NCBI GenBank assembly: GCA_028279875.1
Contig: JANQMU010000075.1
Location: forward strand, 1-45,633
Direction of reading: 5' to 3'
Source of the DNA: Rhizobiaceae bacterium
GTDB lineage: Bacteria > Pseudomonadota > Alphaproteobacteria > Rhizobiales > Rhizobiaceae
DNA: 45,633 nucleotides
The translations under genes and the position numbers were made by a program. The stretch's first letter is position 1, and each line of letters starts with the position of its first letter. Shown here one piece after another: positions 17,485-26,300 of the stretch. The notes under the pieces were generated by a model that did not search any database, was not told where the DNA came from, and saw only the letters and a list, made by a program, of their open reading frames with translations.

Positions 17485-18185
17485 GCAAAATTCCTCTCCA
17501 GATAGGATTTAGTCTCGTCGAGGCCTCTGGGCGACCCGATCTCGTAGAATCGTTGGCTAACTTCATAACCTGCGAGTTGTCCTCGGCGCGACAAACCATG
17601 AAAAAGGTCCGCCAGGTCGAATGCTTCGGTGTCAGAGCATTCCGCAAAAGCCTCCGGCGTCAATATGCTCAACCCGTAGTCAATGAACGCCATCTCCGGT
17701 CGTGGGGATCGTTTGTTGTATTCAAGTAATCTTCCATTGCGGAACAGGACATTGCTTTTGTCCCAACGATCATTATTTCGAAGCACCGTCATCAACGCTA
17801 TCCGTCGATGATCGAGAAAATATCCTTCGATGGGTGCAAACTGCACCGGCAAGAGTGAATCACCGTACAGAACAAAAAAGGCGTCACCCAAACGCGCAAT
17901 CGCGCGCTTTATGGCTCCACCGGTGCCCAGAAGCCTGGGTCCATCGAAACTGTAAGAAACATCCATGTCGAACCGGGCACCATTGCCGACGAACTCCTCA
18001 ATCTGTTCCCCGAGATACCCGGTGCAAATGACAACTGTCTTGAATCCCTGCTTCTTCAACAAATCAAGTTGCCAGGCTATAAAGGGGCGCCCACCGACAT
18101 CGACCATCGCTTTTGGGGTCTTCTCGGTGATTGGCCGCAATCGTTTAGCCAAGCCACCGGCAAGAATCGCAACTGGCAGCATCAA
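17481..18185 (-). CDS. hddC: D-glycero-D-manno-heptose 1-phosphate guanylyltransferase (HddC-like nucleotidyltransferase)
   Basis: A 234-residue sugar nucleotidyltransferase. The N-terminus PVAILAGGLAKRLRPITEKTP is the nucleotide-binding loop with the catalytic Arg and Lys, and VLYGDSLLP holds the metal-binding Asp. The protein ends after FYEIGSPRGLDETKSYLE. In GDP-heptose loci the enzyme in this position links heptose 1-phosphate to GMP. Sequence alone would also allow a mannose- or glucose-1-phosphate nucleotidyltransferase; the operon context favours HddC. It overlaps both neighbours by four bases. Confidence 0.86.
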   Translation of the reverse strand: MMLPVAILAGGLAKRLRPITEKTPKAMVDVGGRPFIAWQLDLLKKQGFKTVVICTGYLGEQIEEFVGNGARFDMDVSYSFDGPRLLGTGGAIKRAIARLGDAFFVLYGDSLLPVQFAPIEGYFLDHRRIALMTVLRNNDRWDKSNVLFRNGRLLEYNKRSPRPEMAFIDYGLSILTPEAFAECSDTEAFDLADLFHGLSRRGQLAGYEVSQRFYEIGSPRGLDETKSYLERNFA

Positions 18186-19162
18186 CTCAAAACCACCTTG
18201 GTGCCCTCGAAATCAAACCGGAACCTAACCTCCTCGAGCCCTGCATCGGCCATTGTCCGACGAAGTTTGTTTCGGTCCGAGGCGTGAAACATCAAGAATC
18301 CGCCGCCGCCTGCTCCAACGAGTTTTCCTCCCGTCGCTCCATTGTTCAAAGCGAGCGTATACAACTCGTCGATTTTAACGTTGCTCATTCCCCCGGAGCG
18401 GCGTTTCTTGTGTTCCCAGTGCTCGTGCATTAATCCGCCGAATTTGGCGACATCGCCTGCTTCAAGTGCCTCTTTGCTTCGAAAACCGAGTTCTTTGACA
18501 TAATGAAGGTTGTTCAGCATTTCTGCATCGCCGCTTTGTGATTTGTCATCCTGATCTTTCAGGATCCCGCTCGCGCTTCGGCTGAATCCGGTAAAAAAGA
18601 GAAGGAGATTGTCTTCGAGATCGAACATTGTGTCCATAGAAACACGAAGCCGTTCGGCCTCGACCGAGTCGTCCTGCTTGAATGTAAAACAGGTGACACC
18701 ACCATATGCCGAAATGTACTGATCCTGTTTACCGATGGGTTCGCCAAGCCTTTCGATCTCGATATGGCACGCCAGTTCCGCCAGTTCTTCGGGATGAATC
18801 AATTTGCGGCGGTGTGCGTAAAGGCTCTTGAGTAGTGCTGTCGTGAAGCTTCCTGAAGATCCAAGTCCGGTACCTGCGGGAATGTCAGCGAGCGTCGTGA
18901 TTTCGATCTGAGGTGTACGCAGTTGCAACATTTGCAAGGATTCACGGATGATGGGATGGTGGACATGAGCCACCGTGTCAACCTGTTCCAACTGTGAATA
19001 TTTGAGATAGATTCCTTCCTGAAAAGGGCGCATCGTCGTTACGTAGACATACCTGTCGATCGCGGCAGCAATCAGAAATCCCCCATACTTGCGATAATAG
19101 GAAGGTAGATCGGTCCCGCCGCCACCCAAACTGATCCTTAAAGGGCTTCTTGCGATAATCAC
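18182..19162 (-). CDS. hddA: D-glycero-alpha-D-manno-heptose 7-phosphate kinase (HddA-like GHMP kinase)
   Basis: A 326-residue GHMP kinase. Motif 1 is ARSPLRISLGGGGTDLPSYY at the very start, motif 2 is DIPAGTGLGSSGSFTTALL (ATP phosphate loop), and motif 3 is GGKLVGAGGGGFLMF near the C-terminus. The GGGGTDLP form is typical of HddA and fucose-type kinases. HddA phosphorylates C1 of heptose 7-phosphate using ATP. With GmhA, GmhB and HddC beside it the four-step route to GDP-D-glycero-alpha-D-manno-heptose is complete. Its start overlaps the end of the oxidoreductase gene by four bases. Confidence 0.9.
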   Translation of the reverse strand: MIIARSPLRISLGGGGTDLPSYYRKYGGFLIAAAIDRYVYVTTMRPFQEGIYLKYSQLEQVDTVAHVHHPIIRESLQMLQLRTPQIEITTLADIPAGTGLGSSGSFTTALLKSLYAHRRKLIHPEELAELACHIEIERLGEPIGKQDQYISAYGGVTCFTFKQDDSVEAERLRVSMDTMFDLEDNLLLFFTGFSRSASGILKDQDDKSQSGDAEMLNNLHYVKELGFRSKEALEAGDVAKFGGLMHEHWEHKKRRSGGMSNVKIDELYTLALNNGATGGKLVGAGGGGFLMFHASDRNKLRRTMADAGLEEVRFRFDFEGTKVVLS

Positions 19163-20136
19163 ATTGATTGTCCCGCATATACCTGAAATATGATCTTATG
19201 CATGGCGACCGCGTCATTGATGTTGCCCACAGGGTTGCGGTTTTCAGCGATGGCCCGTTTGAAATCCTGATACTCAAGATGCCATGATCTGTCCGGAAAC
19301 GGATACTCCCATTTTGTCGTTTCGGGCGGTCCCATTTCCGGCAGCATCTTGTGATAGGTCAGGCTTTCTACGCCATAGGAACCGCCTAGGCCATCTATCG
19401 TCAGTTTGCCGTTTCGGCCGTAAATCTCGAAGCTGAACAGATTTTTCCATTCGCTCCAACTTGCATGCAACCACGCCACTTCGCCACCGGATCCGCGAAG
19501 CGAGAGGAAGCAGTTGTCCTCGACATTGATGTCCCAGTATGCGGTGACAGCCTTGCCGTAATCCAAGACCAGATCCCCCATAAACCAACGTGATAGGTCG
19601 ATCAAGTGAGACCCTTGATCAATGAGTTCGCCTCCGCCCGATTGGTCTCGGCTGCAGCGCCACTCATTTTCGTAGCCTTTGCGTCCTCCGTGGCCATAGC
19701 GACCGCGAACAAACATTAGTGGCCCTAAAAAGCCCTCCGCAACCAGTTGGTGAGCTTTTTGCAAAGCGGGATGAAATCTATGATTGAATCCGACTTTCAC
19801 ATATCTCGCATGCTTGTCTCCGGCCTCTTGAAGAGCAGTAACATCTTCAAGACTGCAACCTGCAGGTTTTTCAACAAGAACATGTTTCCCGGCCTCAACC
19901 GCGCGGGTGCTGATTTCAGCCAGCGACTGGTGTGTGGTTGCGATGATGATCATATCAACCTGTTGAGTCACAGCCTCACGCCAATCCGATATCTGTTTTG
20001 CTCCGGTCTTGGCAGCCAGAGCATTCACCCGCTTTGCATCGGTATCGCAGACAAAGGCTAAATCGTCACCCTCCATGATCGCAGTATCGGCTCTTTTCTT
20101 ACCGATCAAACCACACCCAATAATTCCCAGTTTCAC
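19159..20136 (-). CDS. Gfo/Idh/MocA-family NAD(P)-dependent oxidoreductase
   Basis: A 325-residue oxidoreductase. The Rossmann motif KLGIIGCGLIGKKRA opens the protein; the conserved HVLVEKPAG (catalytic-site Lys-Pro) lies near residue 95, and GGGELIDQGSHLIDLSRWFMGD is the family helix with the substrate His. Members oxidise or reduce sugar carbons, often on nucleotide sugars. The start is a GTG at 20136 with GGGGGCG upstream, one base after the stop of the broken SDR; the frame is open further upstream but that is the SDR region. In this operon it may modify GDP-heptose or another sugar; the substrate is unknown. Confidence 0.87.
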   Translation of the reverse strand: MKLGIIGCGLIGKKRADTAIMEGDDLAFVCDTDAKRVNALAAKTGAKQISDWREAVTQQVDMIIIATTHQSLAEISTRAVEAGKHVLVEKPAGCSLEDVTALQEAGDKHARYVKVGFNHRFHPALQKAHQLVAEGFLGPLMFVRGRYGHGGRKGYENEWRCSRDQSGGGELIDQGSHLIDLSRWFMGDLVLDYGKAVTAYWDINVEDNCFLSLRGSGGEVAWLHASWSEWKNLFSFEIYGRNGKLTIDGLGGSYGVESLTYHKMLPEMGPPETTKWEYPFPDRSWHLEYQDFKRAIAENRNPVGNINDAVAMHKIIFQVYAGQSM

Positions 20137-20137
20137 A

Positions 20138-20976
20138 TCAACGCCCCCAGTTCGTTCCGCTATCTGCCCGGACAATTCTGCGAAGCGTGTAGATATCCGA
20201 ATTGTCAATGTCATCGCGGTGGTCCTGGAAATCACTCCAGGGAACCCAGGCCGCGGAAATCAGCTTTCCGGTAATACCGTTGCTTGCCGGTGACCCCAAC
20301 CAGACGCAGAGTTCCGGTGCTTTTCCAAGTGGTGCCCCGCCGGCATCGGTCACCGATTTCATGTTTTCGAACGTCTTTTGTCCGATTACCTCCGGGCCAG
20401 CGTTCAATGCTTCATCCAGCAATCGTGTATTGAGCGCTCCGAGGGCGACTGCACTGACGTCAATTCCAAACAACTCCGTTCCTTGCTCGGCGAATGTTTC
20501 CGTCATTTGGACAGCCGCCACTTTAGAAGCAGCATAGGCGCTAATGCATGGTAGAGGATTGGTCGCGCTCCCCCACCGGACGGGTTGACTATCTTACCGG
20601 TGTGTCGCCCACGGAAATGCTGAAATACCCCGCGGCAAGCATAAACAAGACCGAACAGGTTTACCTCGACCGCTTTGATCCAGTCGCCCCAATTCACGTA
20701 GTCATTCTTATCGACCGGCGTATCGTGGCAAATCCACAGAATATCAGTTCCGCGTATTGCATGCTCGCGATTGTTGGAAAATGAAAGGCGGCAGGAGCGG
20801 AGTTCCCTGTCGGTCAGTTTGTCAAATCTGGGCTCATAAAAGGGAGCTTGGCTACTAGGCAGCTCTTTGACGGTTTTTCTGTCCTCATCAAAACCTAAGA
20901 CCTTAAAACCTGCGGCGCTGAGACATGCAGCGGTGGTTGAGCCAAGATGCCATAAGCCTTGGACACAAATCCTCAT
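20138..20976 (-). pseudogene. Chimeric broken gene: UDP-glucose dehydrogenase start joined to an SDR end, with a frameshift
   Basis: From the ATG at 20976 the first ~93 residues are the N-terminus of a UDP-glucose/GDP-mannose dehydrogenase: MRICVQGLWHLGSTTAACLS, GFDEDRKTV, GTDILWICHDTPVD. Near 20697 the frame passes without a break into the middle of an SDR (NWGDWIKAVEVNLFGLVYAC, KIVNPSGGGA). At about 20565-20575 one base seems to be missing: the SDR continues in another frame as ISAYAASKVAAVQMTETFAE and runs to a TGA at 20138-20140. It lacks the UDPGDH catalytic domain and the SDR cofactor-binding half, so neither activity can survive. The SDR part is homologous to the gene at 14174. Confidence 0.82.
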
Positions 20977-21929
20977 TTGCGCGCCTCAAAGACCCATTCG
21001 TTGGACTGTAGCCAACGCAGCGTTTTAATAATCGCTTCCTTGATCGATGTCTTTGGTTTCCAGCCAAGGTTTTGAATTTTGCTTACGTCTAGATAGATGA
21101 AGGGGTTATCTCCAATCCAGCCTCTTTCCCCGCCTTCGTATTTCAGCCGAGGATTGAGCGACAGGCCGTTGCATATGTATTCGATGCTGTCATTGACCTC
21201 GATATAGCCCGGATATCCGAGATTGAAGATATTAACCCGGTCGCTGGATTTTTCCATAGCCAACAAGATGGCATCGACGCAATCTTGGACATAGATATAG
21301 GATTTCTTTTGATGACCATTACCAAGAACATGCAGATTTGCAGGGTCATCGGAAAGCTTCTTATAGAAATCAAACACATGACCGTGGGTGTACCGCTCCC
21401 CCAAAACCGAGACGAAGCGGAAAATCCACGCCTGAAACCCGAAACCTTCGCAATAGGCGGAAATCAAACCTTCACCTGCAGCCTTCGAAGCGCCGTAGAA
21501 TGATGTCTGAACGGGAAACGGACCATCTTCGGGTGTCGGTATGACGGATGCCTCGCCGTAAACGGACCCGGTAGAAGAAAAGGCCACTTTTCTAATTCCG
21601 TTTACACGCATCGCTTCCAGAACATTGTGGGTTGCGATCGTATTTTGCTCGAGATCTTTCCTGGGATTATCGGTTCCAAAGCGCACATCGGCATTGGCCG
21701 CTAGATGAATGACGATTTCGCCACCATCCATGGCGCGTTTCAGGCCCCGTAAATCAAGTAGGTCCGTTTCGATGAGCTTGAATCTCGGGTTGTCCAGTGC
21801 CGTTTCAAGAAATTCTTCTTGGCCAGTGGAGAAATTGTCGATACCGATCACATTGTGTCCCATAGCCAACAAGCTATCAACAAAATTGCTTCCAATGAAA
21901 CCAGCACAACCGGTAACGATGTAACGCAT
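20973..21929 (-). CDS. NAD-dependent epimerase/dehydratase (GalE/WcaG-like extended SDR)
   Basis: A 318-residue extended SDR. TGCAGFIGSNFVDSLL is the NAD-binding motif, HLAANADVRFG follows, and the catalytic residues are in SSTGSVYGE (Ser/Thr) and FYGASKAAGE (Tyr-x3-Lys). It resembles UDP-glucose 4-epimerases and GDP-sugar dehydratase/epimerases. Possible roles are to make UDP-galactose or to modify GDP-heptose (for example 4,6-dehydration or epimerisation). It overlaps the chimeric gene by four bases. About 97 bases separate its ATG from the GtrA gene upstream, which could hold a promoter. Confidence 0.88.
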   Translation of the reverse strand: MRYIVTGCAGFIGSNFVDSLLAMGHNVIGIDNFSTGQEEFLETALDNPRFKLIETDLLDLRGLKRAMDGGEIVIHLAANADVRFGTDNPRKDLEQNTIATHNVLEAMRVNGIRKVAFSSTGSVYGEASVIPTPEDGPFPVQTSFYGASKAAGEGLISAYCEGFGFQAWIFRFVSVLGERYTHGHVFDFYKKLSDDPANLHVLGNGHQKKSYIYVQDCVDAILLAMEKSSDRVNIFNLGYPGYIEVNDSIEYICNGLSLNPRLKYEGGERGWIGDNPFIYLDVSKIQNLGWKPKTSIKEAIIKTLRWLQSNEWVFEARK

Positions 21930-22026
21930 GGTCAGAGTAATCTCAATGATCGGCTACAGAGTTTGGATTTGTCGAAACGGATGCGGATCGACCGTATGGA
22001 TTGCGCATCGAGACTCAAGTTACACA

Positions 22027-22401
22027 CTATATTCTAAACACCCAGAACCGACTGGAAAAGAAAGTAATCAAAACCGTTGCCGTTATGGAGAAGACTGTCG
22101 CTGTGTATGGATCATATCCTAGCCCGCTGACGGATATGATGGTCACGCACATCGTTACCAGAAAATTGAGGCCCATCAGGACAAGATATCTTACCACTTC
22201 TCTCGGGCGGGGATGTCCAGATCTCCTGAAAGTGAAATATCTATTCGCAAGAAAATGAAAAACGACACTCAACACGAATGCAGATGCCGCAGCGTTCCAG
22301 TACTCCAAACGGAAAATCTCAAGCCCCGCTGCGAGAGCCAGGAACTGGACCAATGCGGTTGTTCCACCGACAACGAGAAACCTGATGAATTCCGTTGTCA
22401 A
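22027..22401 (-). CDS. GtrA-like membrane protein (putative polyprenyl-linked sugar flippase)
   Basis: A 124-residue protein with four hydrophobic segments and the GtrA signature: FIRFLVVGGTTALVQFLAL at the start, VLSVVFHFLANRYFTFRR in the middle, and FFSSRFWVFRI at the end. GtrA proteins are thought to flip undecaprenyl-phosphate-linked glucose or another sugar to the periplasmic side. It overlaps the GT2 gene by four bases and follows the large GT-C-like gene, giving the classic three-part Gtr order. Confidence 0.88.
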   Translation of the reverse strand: MTTEFIRFLVVGGTTALVQFLALAAGLEIFRLEYWNAAASAFVLSVVFHFLANRYFTFRRSGHPRPREVVRYLVLMGLNFLVTMCVTIISVSGLGYDPYTATVFSITATVLITFFSSRFWVFRI

Positions 22402-23366
22402 CGGAAGTTTTCCTTCCTATCTACGATATACATTGGTCGACGCTTCACCTCATCGTAAATTCGGCCGACATACTCACCAATTAAACCAAGGCCAATCAAC
22501 TGTACGCCCGCAAAAAAGCTAACCAGCAGGACCGTTGTGGACAATCCAGGTGTCAGTTCAATTCCCACCAGCTTTTGCAGGACATACCAGACTCCGATGA
22601 GAAAGCTAAGCCCGGCAAGAATGAAGCCAACGATCGACATCATGAATAATGGTCTGGAACTGAAGCTAATGAGACCGTTTAGTCCTATTCTTAGTGATCC
22701 GGTGAACCGATTGTAATTGCCGCTTCCTGAGTGTCTTTGGTCTCGGTCATACTCAATACACCCCTGTTTGAAGCCTACGTAGGCCACAAGTCCGCGCAGG
22801 AATCCATGCGATTCATTTAACCTCCTCATTTCTTCGATAACGCGGCGCGTTAAGATTCGAAAATCACCCGTATTACGGGGAATTTCCACATCACTCAGAT
22901 TATTGATCAACGTGTATCCTAAATATGAAATAACCCTTTTGAGAGCTGTTTCGCCGCGCCGGGACCGCCGTTTTGCGTAAACGACTTCATATCCCTCCTG
23001 CAATCTTGCGTACATGTCTCGGATAAGTTCAGGTTGGTCCTGAAGGTCGACATCGATTACGACACAGGTTTCCCCCGCGCAACTCAGGATTCCAGCCATC
23101 GTGGCTGCTGGCTGCCCGAATCGCCGCGAAAACACGAGTAACCTAATGTTTGCATTGCGCTCAATCTCGGCAAGGACCACCTCCTCTGTGCGGTCTGGCG
23201 ATGGGTCCAACGAGAAAATTATTTCATACGAGGTTCCCATTTCTTCGAGAACCGGCTCAATTCGCCCAAGGAATGGGCGAATGCTTCTTTCCTCCTTGTA
23301 CACGGGAACAACGACTGAGATCTGCGGCAAATCCTTCGAGGGGCCAATCGGCATGTTGTTTTCCAT
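22398..23366 (-). CDS. GtrB/DPM1-like GT2 polyprenyl-phosphate glycosyltransferase
   Basis: A 322-residue membrane-anchored GT2. The catalytic domain opens ISVVVPVYKEERSIRPFL; the metal-binding motif is VVIDVDLQDQPELI, then AGILSC and YAKRRSRRGETALKR. Two C-terminal transmembrane helices (MMSIVGFILAGLSFLIGVW and VLLVSFFAGVQLIGLGLIGEYVGRIYDE) match GtrB and DPM-synthase-like proteins. It would load a sugar from a nucleotide donor onto undecaprenyl phosphate at the cytoplasmic face. It lies two bases after the large membrane protein and overlaps GtrA by four bases. Confidence 0.92.
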   Translation of the reverse strand: MENNMPIGPSKDLPQISVVVPVYKEERSIRPFLGRIEPVLEEMGTSYEIIFSLDPSPDRTEEVVLAEIERNANIRLLVFSRRFGQPAATMAGILSCAGETCVVIDVDLQDQPELIRDMYARLQEGYEVVYAKRRSRRGETALKRVISYLGYTLINNLSDVEIPRNTGDFRILTRRVIEEMRRLNESHGFLRGLVAYVGFKQGCIEYDRDQRHSGSGNYNRFTGSLRIGLNGLISFSSRPLFMMSIVGFILAGLSFLIGVWYVLQKLVGIELTPGLSTTVLLVSFFAGVQLIGLGLIGEYVGRIYDEVKRRPMYIVDRKENFR

Positions 23367-23368
23367 AT

Positions 23369-26300
23369 TCAGTTGGCTTCAAATCCGATAAAATTTATTC
23401 TACCGCCTGTAGATCGTCCATCTGGTTCTGGAAGCTTTTGATCCTCCGTGAAATGGATGTCAACTCGCTGTTCCGCGTCCGTATATTTGAACGGGATTTT
23501 CAGCTCAAAATCACCAAGCCCCAGTCTCTCCGTCGCCACCGTTCCTCCATTTATCAGAACTTTGATCTCGGTCGTGAAATCGGGGTTGTCCACCAGTGGA
23601 ACAATTCCGTTAATCACCAGGAACGTGGCTTCTTTCGTCGCTCTCAGCCGAATCGTTGATTCTTTCCTGATCCACCCATCCTCATAGATTCCGGAATGAT
23701 CTGAATACGTGTGTGCCAAATCTTCAGGGAAGCTCTTCATTGCAACGGGCGCCTGAGAGGTTTTCGCGGCCGTTGATTCGGATATAAGCGGTTTGTCTTG
23801 ATAACCAATGAATTCCAGTTTAACGGCGATGATCCGACCGTCAATGCCGGGCAATGTCTGGTAGTTGGAAAACGCAATGTCTATACGGTGCCGCCGGGGA
23901 GAAGCCTCGCGTGGAAGTCCAATCTCGAAATCACCGGGCCGGAGTGTTTTCGAGGCGACCAACTCACCATCAACTGTCACACTCACCGTAGTTGAGAAAT
24001 TGGCGTCCTCGAGCAATGGAACAAATCCCTTGATCAGAAGCGCCCCGGAATCCTTTTCGGGTTGCAGAACAAAAAACGAGCGTTCAGAGAGCCAGCCATC
24101 CTCATAAACTCCCGAATACTCCAGCGCTGAATTGGCAAGATCCTCCGGGAAAGTTTGCAGTGATTTTGGTGGTTGCAGAGATTGAAATTCATTCTCAGAA
24201 ATGACGGAGACATCGCGACCGAACGAGGTTATCTTGCGATTGTCTGGCAAAATGTCTCTTCCATACAGGCGCATTAACCCGGCCTTAGTGTGAGAAAACA
24301 CTTTTCCTTTCATATTCATGTTAATTGCAATATAGTCAGATTCATCGATTTTGGTTGCTTGGATCGGGTTGGAAAACAGCCGGCCAGATCCCCTGCCCAC
24401 AAAACCGAGGGTGATTCCCTGGACGCTTGGCTTCGGTAACTGACTATCGTGTTGTTTCAAGACGGAGTTGCTCAGTTCAATAACCAACCTGGGATTTTGT
24501 GTCGCTCCAACCAGACGAAACAGAAGATGTTCACCCAACGCCGCGAATGATCGGCCAGGAAACATGGGGTCTGCTTCAAGCTGATAATAACCAGCTTCGT
24601 TGCGTGCCGGTGAATAATAGTGAGGCCCCAATTCCGAATGAATGAATATAAGGTGATTCTCGGGAGAATTTACGAATTTGAATACCTCATCTGATTCCTG
24701 CCGATGTATATCATTGAAAATGTCTTGAGCTGCGCTGTTTGTAATTAATTGTGCATTTTTTTCTGCTAGGTCGGATTTCTGCGATAGAAAACGGTTCTGA
24801 GTGTCGCCCGATTTGATGTATTGCTCGACAAATTTTTCATCTTTCAATGACTGGTATTCTTGCATCAGGTTCTGGTTTTCTTCGCTGAGCGGATTTAGGA
24901 ACGTAGCATCCCTAAACATGGAATCGACAATTTCAGGAGCAAAGACGCGGCTGGGCAGATATAAATAGTTGCCGATAGCATGCAAAGACTGAAATTTGGC
25001 AAGCACGACATTCGCTGTGTCGGCTAGATAAACAGCGGGTGAGGCGTTGTGGGCGTTGTTAAGAAGGTCTCCAAATTGTCGGCTGATTTTCAGTTTGGAA
25101 GCGCGCGGCACCTCCGTGAAGCTGCCAGCGGATTCTCCCGTGCTCTTGGTGGTGTATGAAAACTGAGATAACGTCGCGGCAATTGCTATCACGCAAAAAA
25201 CAGCTATCTTGTAACTGCGTTTGGGTTTCCAACCTGATCTCGCCAACTCGATTGCGACGACTCCAGTGAGAAACGGTTGGGCAAACATAGCCAATTTGTA
25301 CAATCCGAAACCGCTGCCCCTGAAATATAATAGGATTGCGACGATTGTCATCGTCAACAGAACGCAAACAGGCGCTGTATTCATGCGAATCTGCCGCGGA
25401 ACTGCGATTGCGAACAACCATAGGAATAGAGACAACGATAGAGCGATTGATAAAGAAAGGTATGGTTCAGGCACGCGCACGGCGAGTGGGATCAACCCCC
25501 AAAAAAAAGCTAGTCCGCTGGGCATCAGATAGTAGGGAAAAAGAGTCGCCCCTTCGGTGGCGGGTGACATGCCTGAGAAAGATTGAACGAGAAGAAAACG
25601 AATACCATCGATAGCGTATGTATTGAGAACTATAAGTGTGGATACTCCGACGATGACGGCGACGATTAAAATTCTGGTTGCATGCCTACGTGATTTTAGC
25701 AGTGTGTTCCCAACATAGAGGATCCAGCCAAGCCCGAAGAACGGTAGTATTTCCGGATACACGATGAATATCGCTACAAAGACGACCGCCGATAGCATTC
25801 CCGTTCCGATTAAGGTTGCGCGGGATAATGATAAGCCGCGGGTTCGGTAAGTAAGCGTTACCGCAGCACACAGCAAGCACAGCCCGCCGACTTGGGCAAT
25901 CAACTGATAAAGCATACCAAGGGTTGCCAAGGGCGAGATGGACATCAAGAACAATGCCATCACACTGGCCTTCTTGGAATATGTGAAGCCCGACACCATG
26001 GCAGCGGTTGCGCTGACCAAGGCAAGATGTAAAGACATGATGACCGGCATGAAGATGAAATGCGCATTCAAGCCAGATACCGCCCATATCAAAGCCAAGA
26101 GTAATTCGCTCCCGGAACGCTGTCCGTGCAACACGTACATGAAGTAGAATGTTGCCGAATAGTCTTGACCGTCCAATAGTCGGCCTAAGTCTGGGACTGC
26201 AAAATATCCATTGTTAAGAAAACGCTGCGCTCCCAGGCTGTAATTGGCCATGTCATCATTGCTGAAACTTAGCCAATCAAATCCAAATAGAAACATCGGG

